Positions 20,245-29,604 of a stretch of 64,000 bases of DNA are shown one piece after another. The stretch is from assembly GCA_934045075.1 (NCBI GenBank), contig OW203723.1:7165913-7229912 (forward strand), written 5' to 3'. Source of the DNA: Yponomeuta sedellus. Its lineage: Eukaryota > Arthropoda > Insecta > Lepidoptera > Yponomeutidae. Made by a program: the position numbers and the translations under genes. The notes under the pieces were generated by a model. It did no database searches. It was not told the origin of the DNA and saw nothing but the letters and a program-made list of their open reading frames with translations. Numbering within the stretch: the first letter of the stretch is position 1; each line of letters starts with the position of its first letter.

Positions 20245-20620
20245 TATAAGTACTTTATTTATTGCACACGAAACATTAAATAGGACATTACATAAGAAAT
20301 AGCATGTACAAAGGCGAGCTTATATCTGTAAGAGATTTCTTCCAGCAAACCTTGGAGAGTCGGAGCAGCAGTAAGATACGTGTACAAAATAAACTAGATA
20401 GACTGCAAAAACCCTAACAATAACCTAAGCAGAAATAATACACTACATAGACTAAATACCTGTAAATATAAATAAATAAAATACATAGTAAATCATAAAT
20501 AAATACATAGCTCAAAGTTAGCATAGAGATAAATAGAGATAAATAGTCTTTCAGCTACTTCTTAAATGTACCAATTGTGAGACTAGCGCATATCTTCTGC
20601 AGCAGTGCATTTTACGCTTG
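20245..20620 (-). mobile_element. LINE 3' end with coding C-terminus relic
   Basis: On the minus strand the segment matches 51780-52150: 'tggtacatttaagaa', then an AT-rich 3' UTR, 'ccaaggtttgctggaagaaa', 'aagctcgcctttgtacatg', 'tttcgtgtgcaataaa'. The start corresponds to the end of a LINE reverse-transcriptase frame (see 51780). The tail is short ('gtactta'). Confidence 0.65.
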
Positions 20621-20624
20621 CTTT

Positions 20625-20980
20625 CGGGGAATCGCACATTATTCCGCCCACTTTCCGCTTCCGCTCACCAGTGGAAATGCAGCCATGCTTACTAGCACAC
20701 CCTCTCACAGACAATACACGCTACGCGGTGTTACGCGTGCTGTGAGATACGAAGTGAAGTCTGCCGTGAAAATGATACCTGCTGAAATATGCTGTAGAAG
20801 CCCCAGGAATATTTTATAAAATACGAAAAAAATATTTACACTGCCAACGGCCGAAGTTATCGCTTGACTTTGGTCAAATAATCTTGATTAATGTAAATCT
20901 CGTTCAGAATAAAAATGGTCAGTTATTTTCAAATCTTTCGACTCAATCATCATTGATATTTTGTATCCTCGCTATCGTAA
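20625..20980. other. Intergenic, nothing recognised
   Basis: No repeat copy or convincing coding sequence seen. Confidence 0.4.
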
Positions 20981-20984
20981 CTAA

Positions 20985-21075
20985 CTAGGTGGTCTAGCGA
21001 TAATGCGCTTGACTATCAAAGCAGTGGTCCTTGGTTTATTTCCCGCCGAAGGCCATACCTGATTTGTACTGTAGC
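20985..21075 (+). repeat. Decayed tRNA-like SINE head
   Basis: 'ggtggtctagcgataatgcg' resembles an A box, and 'gtggtccttggtttatttcc' a damaged B box (ggttcgattcc expected). No body shared with the other SINE groups here. Confidence 0.35.
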
Positions 21076-21360
21076 GATTTACTTAAAACGCTTATTTAAA
21101 GCAATAATACTTTTGATTATATCTTTTTCTCGAAACCCTAGCCTTGCTGCGGGTCTCAACACGACTGACACCTAAACAGAACGTGACGATTTCCTTTTAA
21201 ATAGTTCACACTTGACGGAATGGCTGCGCCGGCCAGCTATTGTAAAGAAGTATTGTTACAGTACTCATGATCAAATGGCCTGGGTGTTTTTATGTCTTAC
21301 CATAGAACTGGCTTTCCTAGTTGGGAAACTGGACGAGTGATGACAGGTTATTATTATTAT

Positions 21361-21570
21361 TGACGACCTCTGTGGCGCAGCGGTAGCACATCTACCTACC
21401 ATGCCAGAGGTCCCGGGTTCGAACCCCGGCTAAGGACAAAAAAAACGTCAGGTCTTGGATATTTACATGTTTGTGATGTCTTTGTTTCTGGTTTCCACCA
21501 CACGGGGTATTCTAGTGTGGGGCCAGTAGCAATGTGCCTGTATGTGTTTATGTTATGTTATATCTGACTA
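21361..21570 (+). mobile_element. Gly-tRNA-like SINE, full length
   Basis: Head 'gacctctgtggcgcagcggt' and B box 'gggttcgaaccccggc'; A-run linker 'gacaaaaaaaa'; body 'caggtcttggatatttacat', 'gatgtctttgtttctgg', 'gtgtggggccagtagcaatg'. Tail 'tgttatgttat'. The anticodon loop reads ctaccat. Confidence 0.82.
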
Positions 21571-21574
21571 TCAG

Positions 21575-22255
21575 AACCTGCAAGCTTTGTTTTGCCACGT
21601 TAACTAACCTGCGACCTATTCTCTGACCTACCAAATATACACAGGAAGTTTCATAACTATCGGTAAAGCAGAAGAGTTCCATAACAAACATTGTGACGCG
21701 AGATTTTTATATATCAGTGATATTTTGACATTACAAAAAGTCTGTATTAAAAAAATTATGTTTTTATATTTCCGAAAATGGAGTCTATAAATTTACCTGG
21801 CCCATGAAAGAAGCCTGAACGGACATTCCAATCAATCTCTATCTTGGTTACATGGAGCCACTATACTGTTAGCAGATGCTAAATAATGGAAGAATAACAT
21901 TCACCCTCTCACACACACTCTTACACACTCACTATATACAAAGAGAGGACTTTCCTATACACGGTACAATTTATACACGCTCTTACACACATACAACACA
22001 TTTTTACATATAACACACCTAGAGGAACACATTTTAACTCCATCTTATACGTTTTTTGTCTCTTGTATTATTTTTGGCTGGTTAAATAATAACTTTAACT
22101 TGTGTTTGTATGAAACTTAATATATTATATACACATCATGTTACACCGAAATAGATACTGGCAAATAAGTGTTACCGGAGGGAGTGGCGCTGTTTGCCGA
22201 AACACTGGCTCTTGCTTAGTTCGGCAACAGATTTCTATATGACGAATTGTCTAGT
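21575..22255. other. Intergenic, no recognised feature
   Basis: Contains 'acacactcttacacactc' type low-complexity text at 21905-21995; no gene evidence. Confidence 0.4.
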
Positions 22256-22261
22256 AACTAT

Positions 22262-22375
22262 CATTTAAAAACCTATTTAGAGGCTAAAAATTTCACCCAT
22301 GCCGGGATTCGAACCCGCAACCTCTGGCTATCCGTGCCAGCGCTCTACCAATTGAGCCAATGGGTGACTCACCGG
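22262..22375 (-). mobile_element. Composite tRNA-bearing repeat, left (inverted) copy
   Basis: The minus-strand tRNA-like module (about 22368-22290) has 'cattggctcaattggtagag', 'gctggcacggatagccagag' and B box 'cgggttcgaatcccggc'. It is followed by 'tttttagcctctaaataggt'. It faces the plus-strand copy 22400-22665 with about 80 bp between the tRNA modules. The anticodon-loop base triplet reads GGA, but a long variable arm expected for Ser is missing, so this is not a functional Ser tRNA. Confidence 0.75.
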
Positions 22376-22399
22376 CATCAGTACGTAGGTACGTAATAC

Positions 22400-22665
22400 A
22401 GAGAATAGTGTAAAGAGGTTCGAAATTTCACTAATGCCGGTGAGTCGCCCATTGGCTCAATTGGTAGAGCGCTGGCACGGATAGCTAGAGGTTGCGGATT
22501 CGAATCCCGGCATGGGTGAAATTTTTAGCCTCTAAATAGGTTTTTAAATTTGTCCTTAGCACGGGTTAGTGCATTAAAAATAAAAATAGTATAACTATAA
22601 TTTGTCATGTGAATAACTTAAGCACGATGTATTATAAAGTCAAATAAATATTATCTTATCTTACT
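22400..22665 (+). mobile_element. Composite tRNA-bearing repeat, right copy
   Basis: A leader 'gtacgtaatacagagaatag' and 'gaggttcgaaatttcact' precedes the tRNA-like module (22447-22520), so the module lies inside the repeat, not at its 5' end. Downstream come 'agcctctaaataggttttta', 'cacgggttagtgcattaaaa' and a tail 'aataaatattatcttatctt'. The leader also occurs at 24290 and 55520. Confidence 0.75.
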
Positions 22666-22669
22666 TGAG

Positions 22670-23000
22670 TTTCGCCAAAGAAAGTACTAATCACGTGGTA
22701 CTTCTAACACTCATTATTTTGTTCTTATGCCCACTGTGACTCGTGCAAATGAAATGTTCCGAACCGCCGCCGCGCCCGCTACAAGCTGGGAGCAAAAGCG
22801 CTTACGGACTCATAATGAATAATAGTAACGTCTAGTTAGGACTCCACGTTTTAAATGGAACTCTCCGTTTACGATTCGAACTTTTCTCTCTCTTTTTTTG
22901 AAGGGTTTTTTCATAACAGTGGTATTTTAATCTTAACCGTGACTTTATATCAGGGTCTCATGAAGTATTACCGAAATTTAATCCGGTGATTTATCGGATA
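22670..23000. other. Intergenic, no recognised feature
   Basis: No repeat copy or coding frame identified. Confidence 0.4.
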
Positions 23001-23004
23001 TTGT

Positions 23005-23345
23005 CTCGATATCAACCTTTGTATGTCCCCCCTGCTGGGGCACCGGTCTTTACCTGCATCGCAGGAACGTTAGGCTATATTCCACCATGGGGGCCAAGTC
23101 CGGGTTGGTAGAGGATTGTAAGGCAGTGGCGAGCCTTACTTTCAGAAGTTGCCAAGCCGCCCAGAAGGCCATTGACATGGTTTAACGACTGCCATTACAA
23201 GACAGCCGGCACCAACGGCTTAACGTGCCTTGTGAGGCACGGAAGCACTCGGAAAAATGCCACTAGTGGTACTCCCAGGATAGTCACCCATTCAGCACCT
23301 GACCGCGCCTGTTCTTTAACCGAAGAGATTGATTTCAATTACTCA
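23005..23345 (-). mobile_element. 5S-rRNA-headed SINE, full length, subfamily 2
   Basis: The minus-strand head has 'gaaatcaatctcttcggtta' and 'aggcgcggtcaggtgctgaa' followed by 'tgggtgactatcc', the 5S C-box remnant. The body has 'cttccgtgcctcacaaggca' and 'cgttaagccgttggtgccgg'. The tail ends 'aggttgatatcg' near 23010. Confidence 0.78.
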
Positions 23346-23824
23346 GTTCCGCTATTAGTGGTCACGATTGTCACGATTAACAATATTGTTTATGAATTGT
23401 AATTTTATAAAACGAGGCTCAGGTGAACTATGTATATTTCTTGTCTGAATTTATGGCTAATGGCACCTTCCTAAACTGAAAATTATGTTCTTTCATCTAG
23501 AATACAAATATGTTATTTGATAGTTTGACTAACTCTTTTCGACAACTATAACAAAGTCACTGGATAAGTAAATAATATATATAAATACATTTCCTAAAAA
23601 ATAGCTGTTTGGCAGTGTTGTCGGTAATAGAGACTGAGAGACAGTAGGTATATTTTTGTGCTGGTCTGGTTACCGTAGAACAGAGAATCCTAATTATCCT
23701 AGTTTAGGTTTAGTGATTGTGTCAAATATTAAAACTATAAATGTTTCATCCACAGCAAATATTGTTTAATTGGTCGTGTGTGTGTATATATTGTTGGTTT
23801 TTTATTTTTTTGCAAGTTATTCAA

Positions 23825-23960
23825 TACTCAATACTTTATTGCATTCTACAAGTTTTAAAGTTGTTACATTATAACTTAACAGTTATTTGATAAGATCTTT
23901 GTGGACCCTGCAGGGCACGCAAGATTTTAAAGTGCTATATGTATGCATTAGTACGCATCA
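23825..23960 (-). mobile_element. Retroposon 3' end with (TATTGAG) tail
   Basis: On the minus strand 'tagaatgcaataaagtattg' runs into 'agtattgaata', a heptanucleotide tail of about two units after the AATAAA. Upstream lies 'gccctgcagggtccacaaag'. Confidence 0.5.
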
Positions 23961-24027
23961 CATTAACTTAAAATTAATTTAATTAATTAGCATGCAATTT
24001 TATTGTGTATGGCAGGTATTATTATAC

Positions 24028-24031
24028 TATA

Positions 24032-24072
<41 letters not shown>
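24028..24072. repeat. (TA)n microsatellite
   Basis: About 20 TA units, slightly interrupted at both edges. It lies directly before a composite tRNA repeat. Confidence 0.9.
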
Positions 24073-24073
<1 letters not shown>

Positions 24074-24082
24074 ACCGGTGAT

Positions 24083-24215
24083 GATGCCGGTGAGTCGCCC
24101 ATCAGAGGTCGCGGGTTCGAATCCCGGCATGGGTGGAATTTTTAGCCTCAAAATAGGTTTTTAAAATTGTCCTCAGCACGGGTTAGTGCATTAAAAATAA
24201 AAATAGTATAAAACA
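24083..24215 (+). mobile_element. Composite tRNA repeat with internal deletion of the tRNA module
   Basis: 'gatgccggtgagtcgcccat' is joined directly to 'cagaggtcgcgggttcgaat'. The D arm and most of the anticodon arm (about 36 bases) are missing compared with 24346. The downstream body is intact ('cagcacgggttagtgcatta'). Loss of the A box should silence pol III. Confidence 0.75.
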
Positions 24216-24455
24216 GTAGTACATAACTGCAAAGTAGGTACTCGGGGCTGTAAGTGATGTAATTTACTTCAGCCAGATGTCGCTGCCTGTACGTAATACA
24301 GAGAATAGTGTGAAGAGGTTCGAAATTTCACTGATGCCGGTGAGTCGCCCATTAGCTCAGTTGGAAAGAGCGCTGGCATGGATAGCCAGAGGTCGCGGGT
24401 TCGAATCCCGGCATGGGTGGAATTTTTAGCCTCTAAATAGGTTTTTAAAATTAAT
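24216..24455 (+). mobile_element. Composite tRNA repeat, second direct copy
   Basis: Leader 'ctcggggctgtaagtgatgt', 'cagccagatgtcgctgcctg', 'gtacgtaatacagagaatag'. The tRNA-like module at 24347-24418 has 'ttagctcagttggaaagagc', anticodon loop atggata, and B box 'gggttcgaatcccgg'. The downstream body stops at 'taggtttttaaaatt'. The best-preserved tRNA-like fold of this family. Confidence 0.75.
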
Positions 24456-24599
24456 ATGTTATTTTGTTTTTTCATTAAATTCTGATGGATTTCTTATAAG
24501 GATATAGATGTATAAAAAGAATATTCTACGTAATACATAACTCAAATATAAGTAAATAAATAAATACTTCATACATTATAAAGCATTACCTGCAAGTAT

Positions 24600-24745
24600 T
24601 TCTCTCAGAGAGAGATTATGGGCTTAATTACCACGCGTGTACATAGCGATTGCTAATCAAGAGATGAGGTGTTTGAATACCTCAGACACTTAGGTTTCCT
24701 CACAATGTTTTCCTTCATTATTAGCGAGTGGTATTGCTTCTATTT
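24600..24745 (-). mobile_element. 'cagtgggacg' SINE, body part
   Basis: On the minus strand: 'gagtggtattgc' region inverted near 24726, 'gaggaaacctaagtgtctga', 'cacgcgtggtaattaagccc', then 'ctctctctgagagaa'. The tail proper is missing. Confidence 0.6.
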
Positions 24746-25135
24746 GATTATTATTTCTACATTGGATTGTTATTATGTACGGAGTCTTGACTTGTAATGA
24801 ATATTACCAATAAATGATGTCTATGTCTATTTTCAACAGGTAATATTAGGAAAAATATTAGAAACAGTTTATTAATATCTTTTAACATGACCGCTCCTAT
24901 TATACTTTAGTGCAAATTCTCCATTGTTCGGGATGATATTATGTTGTAGCCATATTACTTTGTTAAGCGGCAACAAAACGTAGAAAGAAGTATTGGAGCA
25001 TTGAGTTGGCAGACAGCCGCCGGAGAAACACTTAAGCAAATGAAAATGTGTTTACATGATTGTTTCACAGTAACGTTTTGGATAAAGCACTGCAAATAAA
25101 AATAACTGGCAAGCATGGCATTTAATACAGAGTTG

Positions 25136-25240
25136 CAGTCTGTTAGCTTTAAGAATATACCTCGGGCTCTAAGGTAGAGTGTAATACTACTTCCTGCACT
25201 GTTTAAAACTTTTCTTATCAATTTCTTAGCTAACAGACTG
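25136..25240. mobile_element. MITE, 'CAGTCTGTTAGC' family, deletion copy
   Basis: Left end CAGTCTGTTAGCTTTAAGAA; right end 'cttagctaacagactg'. 105 bp versus 211 bp for the copy at 19384-19594; shares 'tgtaatactacttcctgc'. Confidence 0.72.
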
Positions 25241-25307
25241 TAAAATCTCTTAATTTTTGGCGACACTCATGCTTATAGTTGTATATTAAAAGACGTTACC
25301 TAGTTAA

Positions 25308-25580
25308 AATATTTTCGGGGCTTAATCGCGTAGTAATCCGGTCATCAAGAAGTGTTCGAGTGGAAAAAAGTCGCATGGCTTATCGTCCGACATGGTCAGT
25401 GTACTCGTAGTGTGTCGCAACCCTAATAGTGCTTCGTGATGGCTGGTTGAGGGTAGTCTGAAACCTCAACAGCCGAAGATGCGAACGGGTACCAGCCATC
25501 AGTCTTCTCGTGACCACGATGACTGTAACGTCGAGCTAAAATAGCAATAAATTACTACGCGATTAAGCCCCGAAAATATT
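25308..25580. mobile_element. Inverted-ended element with 30-bp perfect ends, Penelope-like
   Basis: 25308-25337 and 25551-25580 are exact inverses (30 bp; the right one starts attactacgcgattaagccc). Next to the right end lies 'gaccacgatgactgtaacgt', similar to 'gaccacggcaactgttacgc' of the PLE copy at 61365. 'gcgattaagccccgaaaa' resembles the PLE 3' text 'gcgattaaacgcgtttta'. I infer two PLE ends in inverted order rather than a classical DNA transposon. 273 bp, non-coding. Confidence 0.55.
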
Positions 25581-25609
25581 CTATGTGTACAAGTCGCGAA
25601 AGTTTAAAA

Positions 25610-25650
25610 TATGTTTTACCTAATAAATAATCGCGATTAAAGACACATTT
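25610..25650 (+). mobile_element. Penelope-like 3' end scrap
   Basis: 'acctaataaataatcgcgat' then 'taaag' is the same text as at 61445-61465 in the PLE terminus. It lies just beyond the inverted element. Confidence 0.5.
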
Positions 25651-25739
25651 AATACAGTTTTTTTTTATAATGAACAATTCCCGAGATAACCCAAATGGAG
25701 TTTGCGCTTGGAAACAACTGTTCTTTTATGATTTCTCCA

Positions 25740-25882
25740 ATTTATTGCTCCAGTCCATCCAAAGGTTGTCTGGAAGAGATCACTTTTAGTGATAAGGCCG
25801 CCGTCTATCGTCTGTAATCTTAGGTTAAGAAATATCTGTGTAATTGCTTTTTTATGTACAATAAAGTGTTCTATATCTATCT
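25740..25882 (+). mobile_element. LINE 3' end with (TATC) tail
   Basis: 'aggttgtctggaagagatca', 'cttttagtgataaggccgcc', a T-rich stretch, then 'acaataaagtgttctatatc tatcta'. Apart from a few changes it is the same 3' end as at 52240-52368, where the tail is a 1.7-kb TGTC array. Here the tail is only three TATC-like units. Confidence 0.75.
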
Positions 25883-26434
25883 ATGTAAGTGACGCGTTTA
25901 TCACACAGTTCATGGTTAGACAATTTATTCCAGTTTGGATATTGATTGATAACTATGAACATTTCAAATCACTCTATCCCACCGTCTACGTCTATATATT
26001 CAGTACCGGCATAATTTCCTACTCTCGAGACTGAAGACTCGAGAAAAGTTATTGACAGTTTGCGTTACATTCAAACTTCGCGAAATTAACAAATGTTTTT
26101 CTTTTGCAAAGCTAACAGACTTGAGAGTTTCAGGAACCACTAGAATCTAGGCCGCAGCTTCGGTAGCTTCCAGTTGCTTCCAGTAAATTTATTTCTGGTG
26201 TAGCACTGGTAAAGAATAAATCAAAATCGCTCAAGTGCGAGTCGAACCCGAGCTCTGAGGGTCCCCTACGTAATAGTCTTACTTAGAAAGGTGTTTTCTT
26301 CCCTTCATTTTGGGGCCTTTAAGGAACTCACAAATCAATGCGGTTGCTATCCCGGTAGCAGTAATTTACTGCTGTAGTATTTCTATGAACATATTCGTTC
26401 TGACCGCGATTGATACAGTGACATATGTTTTTTT

Positions 26435-26625
26435 GTGTAGCCTATAAACGTCCCACTGAACGGCACAGGCCTGCTCTCAGAGAGAGAGTATGGGCTTAAT
26501 TGCCAAGCGCGCCCACCGCGGAGTGCCAATTTCAAGTGCTGAGGTATTTGAACACCTCAGACACTCAAGTTTCCTCACGATGTTTTGCTTCACGGGTAGC
26601 GAATGGTGTTGCTACTTACTATAAC
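26435..26625 (-). mobile_element. 'cagtgggacg' SINE, headless
   Basis: On the minus strand: 'gtagcaacaccattcgctac', 'cgtgaggaaacttgagtgtc', 'ccgcggtgggcgcgcttggc', 'ctctctctgagagcag', 'ccgttcagtgggacgtttat'. Only the tRNA head is missing. Confidence 0.7.
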
Positions 26626-26629
26626 TTTA

Positions 26630-27040
26630 CAAATATGCATAACTTAAACAAATAATTACTATTGCAATAGATAAATGACCGCCCCGCCACCACAATTTTT
26701 ATTATTTAAGTTACATATACTATAGGCTTACACATTATGATCACACAAAATTTAACACTAAGTCACATATTAAAATTGTTTGTAGCGGTAATACATTATA
26801 CAGTATTTGATGCACTACCGTTTTTACGATGGAACATAGAATAACACATTCACACACCTTAATTTTTATTTTCTGTTATATTTTGGCTAATTTGCTTTAA
26901 TAACACTCCTTCTGTAAAAAAATAGACGAGCTAGTTATTACAGTTCAAGTGATAAATGCCTTTACAAGTAAGACAAATAGACAGACATCATAGGCATAGT
27001 AAAAGGGTCTCTTTGTGACACCCTTCATTTACGGAACTCT
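26630..27040. other. Intergenic, no recognised feature
   Basis: AT-rich, nothing supported. Confidence 0.4.
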
Positions 27041-27041
27041 A

Positions 27042-28312
27042 CCAGGCCACTCAGAAAGTTATTAGAAAAAAAGTTTTTGTGTATATGACACTGGCCACTT
27101 GTAATTGTTTTGAAAACGTCGATTATTTAAAAGTACAAATACTACTGTTCGATTTCCAAATTTCCCTGCGCATTTTTTTGAGAGCCAATTCAAATTTTCT
27201 TGTCTCATTAAAAAATGGATCTGCATCGAGAACATTTTTGTGCTATGATTTTTTACGATTTCAAATGTGGTTTAAAACCTAATGAGTCATTTGATCGACT
27301 TCGAATTGCTTTTATAGATGAAGGACCTTCAAAAGCAACCATCTACCGCTGGTATAGCGAGTTCAAACGCGGTCGTCTTACTTTGGGGGATGAACAAAGG
27401 AGTGGTCGTCCTACGACGGTTGTCACCGAAGAAAAGGTGCTGGCAGTAAAAAAATGAATTTAAGAAAACAGACTTATTACGTACGAAGAGATTCAGCATA
27501 CACTGCAGATTGGTTCAGGAAGTGTTCACAAGATTTTGCACGAGCACCTTCGCGTAAGGAGAATAGTTTCCCGCTGGGTGCCGCACAACCTCACAACCTC
27601 TGCTCAGAAGCAGGCCCGTGTGGATTGGTGCGGTGATATGTTACAAAAATTTGATGCTGGCTCGTCACGGCGCATTTACGACATTGTGACAGGTGACGAA
27701 TCCTGGATTTATCAATATAATCCAGAAACAAAGCGTCGGTCGACAGTCTGGCTGTTTCAAAATGAGCCAACACCTACGAAAGTGAAGCGATCGACGAGCG
27801 CAAGAAAAAGTTTGATCGCTAGTTTTTTCACTTTGACGGGGTACCTAATTTCAATTCCACTTCAAAACCAAAGCAGCATCAACGCTGAATGGTATAGCAC
27901 AAAATGCCTGCCAGAAGATTTTTCTGAATTGAGCAACAAGCGACCGAACACCGGGCTCCGCGGGGTCCTTCTTCACCACGACAACGCGCCCGCGCACTCT
28001 GCGATCAAAACGAGGGACTTCCTGGACTCCACACCGGTCAGAGTCTTGGGACACCCTTCTTACAGTCCTGATTTGGCTCCGTGTGACTTTTTTTTTATTC
28101 CCTAAAATTAAAAATCTGCTCTAAGGGATACAGTTTTCACCGCCGGAAGACGCGCTAGCAACAGGACAGGAAAAAAATGTTTTGAAAATTGGTTCAGACG
28201 CATGAAACTTTGTATAGAGGCTGGTGGAGAGTTTTTTGAAAAGATTTAATAAAAATATTTTTTTCATAGAAGTAAATTTTTTAGTTTCTCAAAACTTTCT
28301 GAGTGTCCCACG
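27042..28312 (+). mobile_element. mariner transposon, complete but decayed
   Basis: TA target duplications at 27040-27041 and 28313-28314 flank diverged inverted ends: left 'ccaggccactcagaaagtt', right (inverted) 'cgtgggacactcagaaagtt'. Length 1271 bp is typical for mariner. It encloses the transposase pseudogene at 27215-28249. The ends differ by several substitutions and a one-base indel, consistent with an old insertion. Confidence 0.9.
27215..28249 (+). pseudogene. mariner transposase, D,D34D type, inactivated
   Basis: The frame opens at ATG 27215 (MDLHREHFCAMIFYDFK...), giving the N-terminal helix-turn-helix region with KATIYRWYSEFKRGR and the linker DEQRSGRP. Two in-frame stops at 27455-27457 and 27461-27463 break it. 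The same frame then continues through VHKILHEHL and WVPHNL to the catalytic region. Visible catalytic motifs are VTGDESW (first Asp), LHHDNAPAH (second Asp) and YSPDLAPCDFF (third Asp). There are 34 residues between the second and third Asp, the mariner hallmark. A T-run at about 28088-28096 then shifts the frame. The C-terminal part (FRRMKLCIEAGG..., stop at 28247-28249) lies in another frame with one more stop. It is clearly non-functional. Confidence 0.92.
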
Positions 28313-28319
28313 TATTAAC

Positions 28320-28855
28320 AAGGTGTCTACTTTTGAAAGACAATTGGTTTTAATGTTAGTACTCATAATATGGTAGTAGGATAAAGTATGCTGCGTGTAA
28401 AAATTTATCAAATTAGATAAACACGAATCAAAACATTTCATTACTTTCGCGCTGGGGCATATCTGTGCTAAAAGTTTTTCCTCGTTGTGTAGCGCGGCTG
28501 CGCGGCCAGTGTTACAGGGAGTTTTGGGTCAGATGTGGCTCGGAGCGACTTATTTGTTTAGGTTTTGTTATTTTATAAGTGTTTAAGCAAAATATTAAAT
28601 TTTGTTGTAATTATTTTGACTTTGACGAAACCTGCCTGAATTTTGTATTGGACAGCATTTTCTTTTTGTTTTATTTCAATTGTTTTGAAATTAATTCTGA
28701 TATGCAACATAATTAAACATTTTCTTCTATTCTGTGAAAGGTAAAATTTAAATGAAAAAAAAAGTCTCGTGCTAACTTTTGGCCTTTGCATTTACGTAAT
28801 GAGATGATTTATACAGCGTCCAGTGACACCTTTACTCACACTAGATGGGTGAAGT
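28320..28855. other. Intergenic, no supported feature
   Basis: Includes a GC-richer patch at 28450-28560; nothing recognised. Confidence 0.4.
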
Positions 28856-28859
28856 TACC

Positions 28860-29000
28860 ACTCGGATGCTGTAGTGCCCTGGGGCATGGTTTTTAAATGA
28901 CTTAGACTTGCCCAGCATCTATACCATCCTGATAGCTTAGTCGGCCTAGCCCACAGGAAAGACTAGTCAATACGTACGGAGCCAACTCGTGCTGAGCACG
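28860..29000 (+). repeat. Interspersed repeat 'gctgtagtgcc..cctagcccacagg'
   Basis: Second copy of the family at 2402-2520, better kept: 'ggatgctgtagtgccctggg', 'tcggcctagcccacaggaaa', 'tacggagccaactcgtgctg'. Confidence 0.5.
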
Positions 29001-29463
29001 GAAAAAATTAAAAGCTCTTACTTTTGAGGCAGAATAAATAAACACACAAAAGTAAACGAAACAAAATACGGGTAGCGCTTTAATTACTGTTCAAAAGTAG
29101 GAAAAAACTGAATTGGTTAAAAGGACCTTTTGAAACAAAATATTATTGTATTTCCGAATATTGTCAGGTTTTCAGTGACCAATTTTCACAAATAGGTGGC
29201 ACTATTTTATTATGCTTCTTTCACAGAAGAATATTAATCCGATCGCAAAAACTTCATGTTGGCACAATCCACAGAATATTCGCACCACGAAAACTATTAA
29301 ATTAACTGAATGAATTTGCAGACTACCCAAATTCGTCAAATGAATATTATATACAGATGATGAAAGATATATACGAGTAGTACCTACTTTCTTCAATAAA
29401 TGATAATACGCTATTAGATTACCCTTCTTCAAAATTTTTTTGTCTACTACTGTCTACTTAATT

Positions 29464-29600
29464 ATCATCATCGTCTCTGCCAACTGCTGGACATAGCCCT
29501 TTTCCAAAGTATGCTCTTTAGTAAAGGGCTCTCAACCCCATTATCACAAACCAAATATCCGAGCATCTAAGCGCGTCTCCGGCCATAAAAATATACAAAA
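29464..29600 (+). repeat. 'ccactgctggacatagccc' repeat fragment
   Basis: 'tcatcatcgtctctgccaac' then 'tgctggacatagccc' and 'aaccccattatcacaaacc'. Diverged from the other copies. Confidence 0.4.
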
Positions 29601-29604
29601 GTAA

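Noticed and set aside
24347..24418. A genuine tRNA gene (GGA anticodon-like loop)
   Set aside because: The fold is good, but the acceptor stem has mismatches, GGA would be Ser without the long variable arm, and the module recurs with the same flanks at several places, so it is a repeat-borne tRNA-like module.
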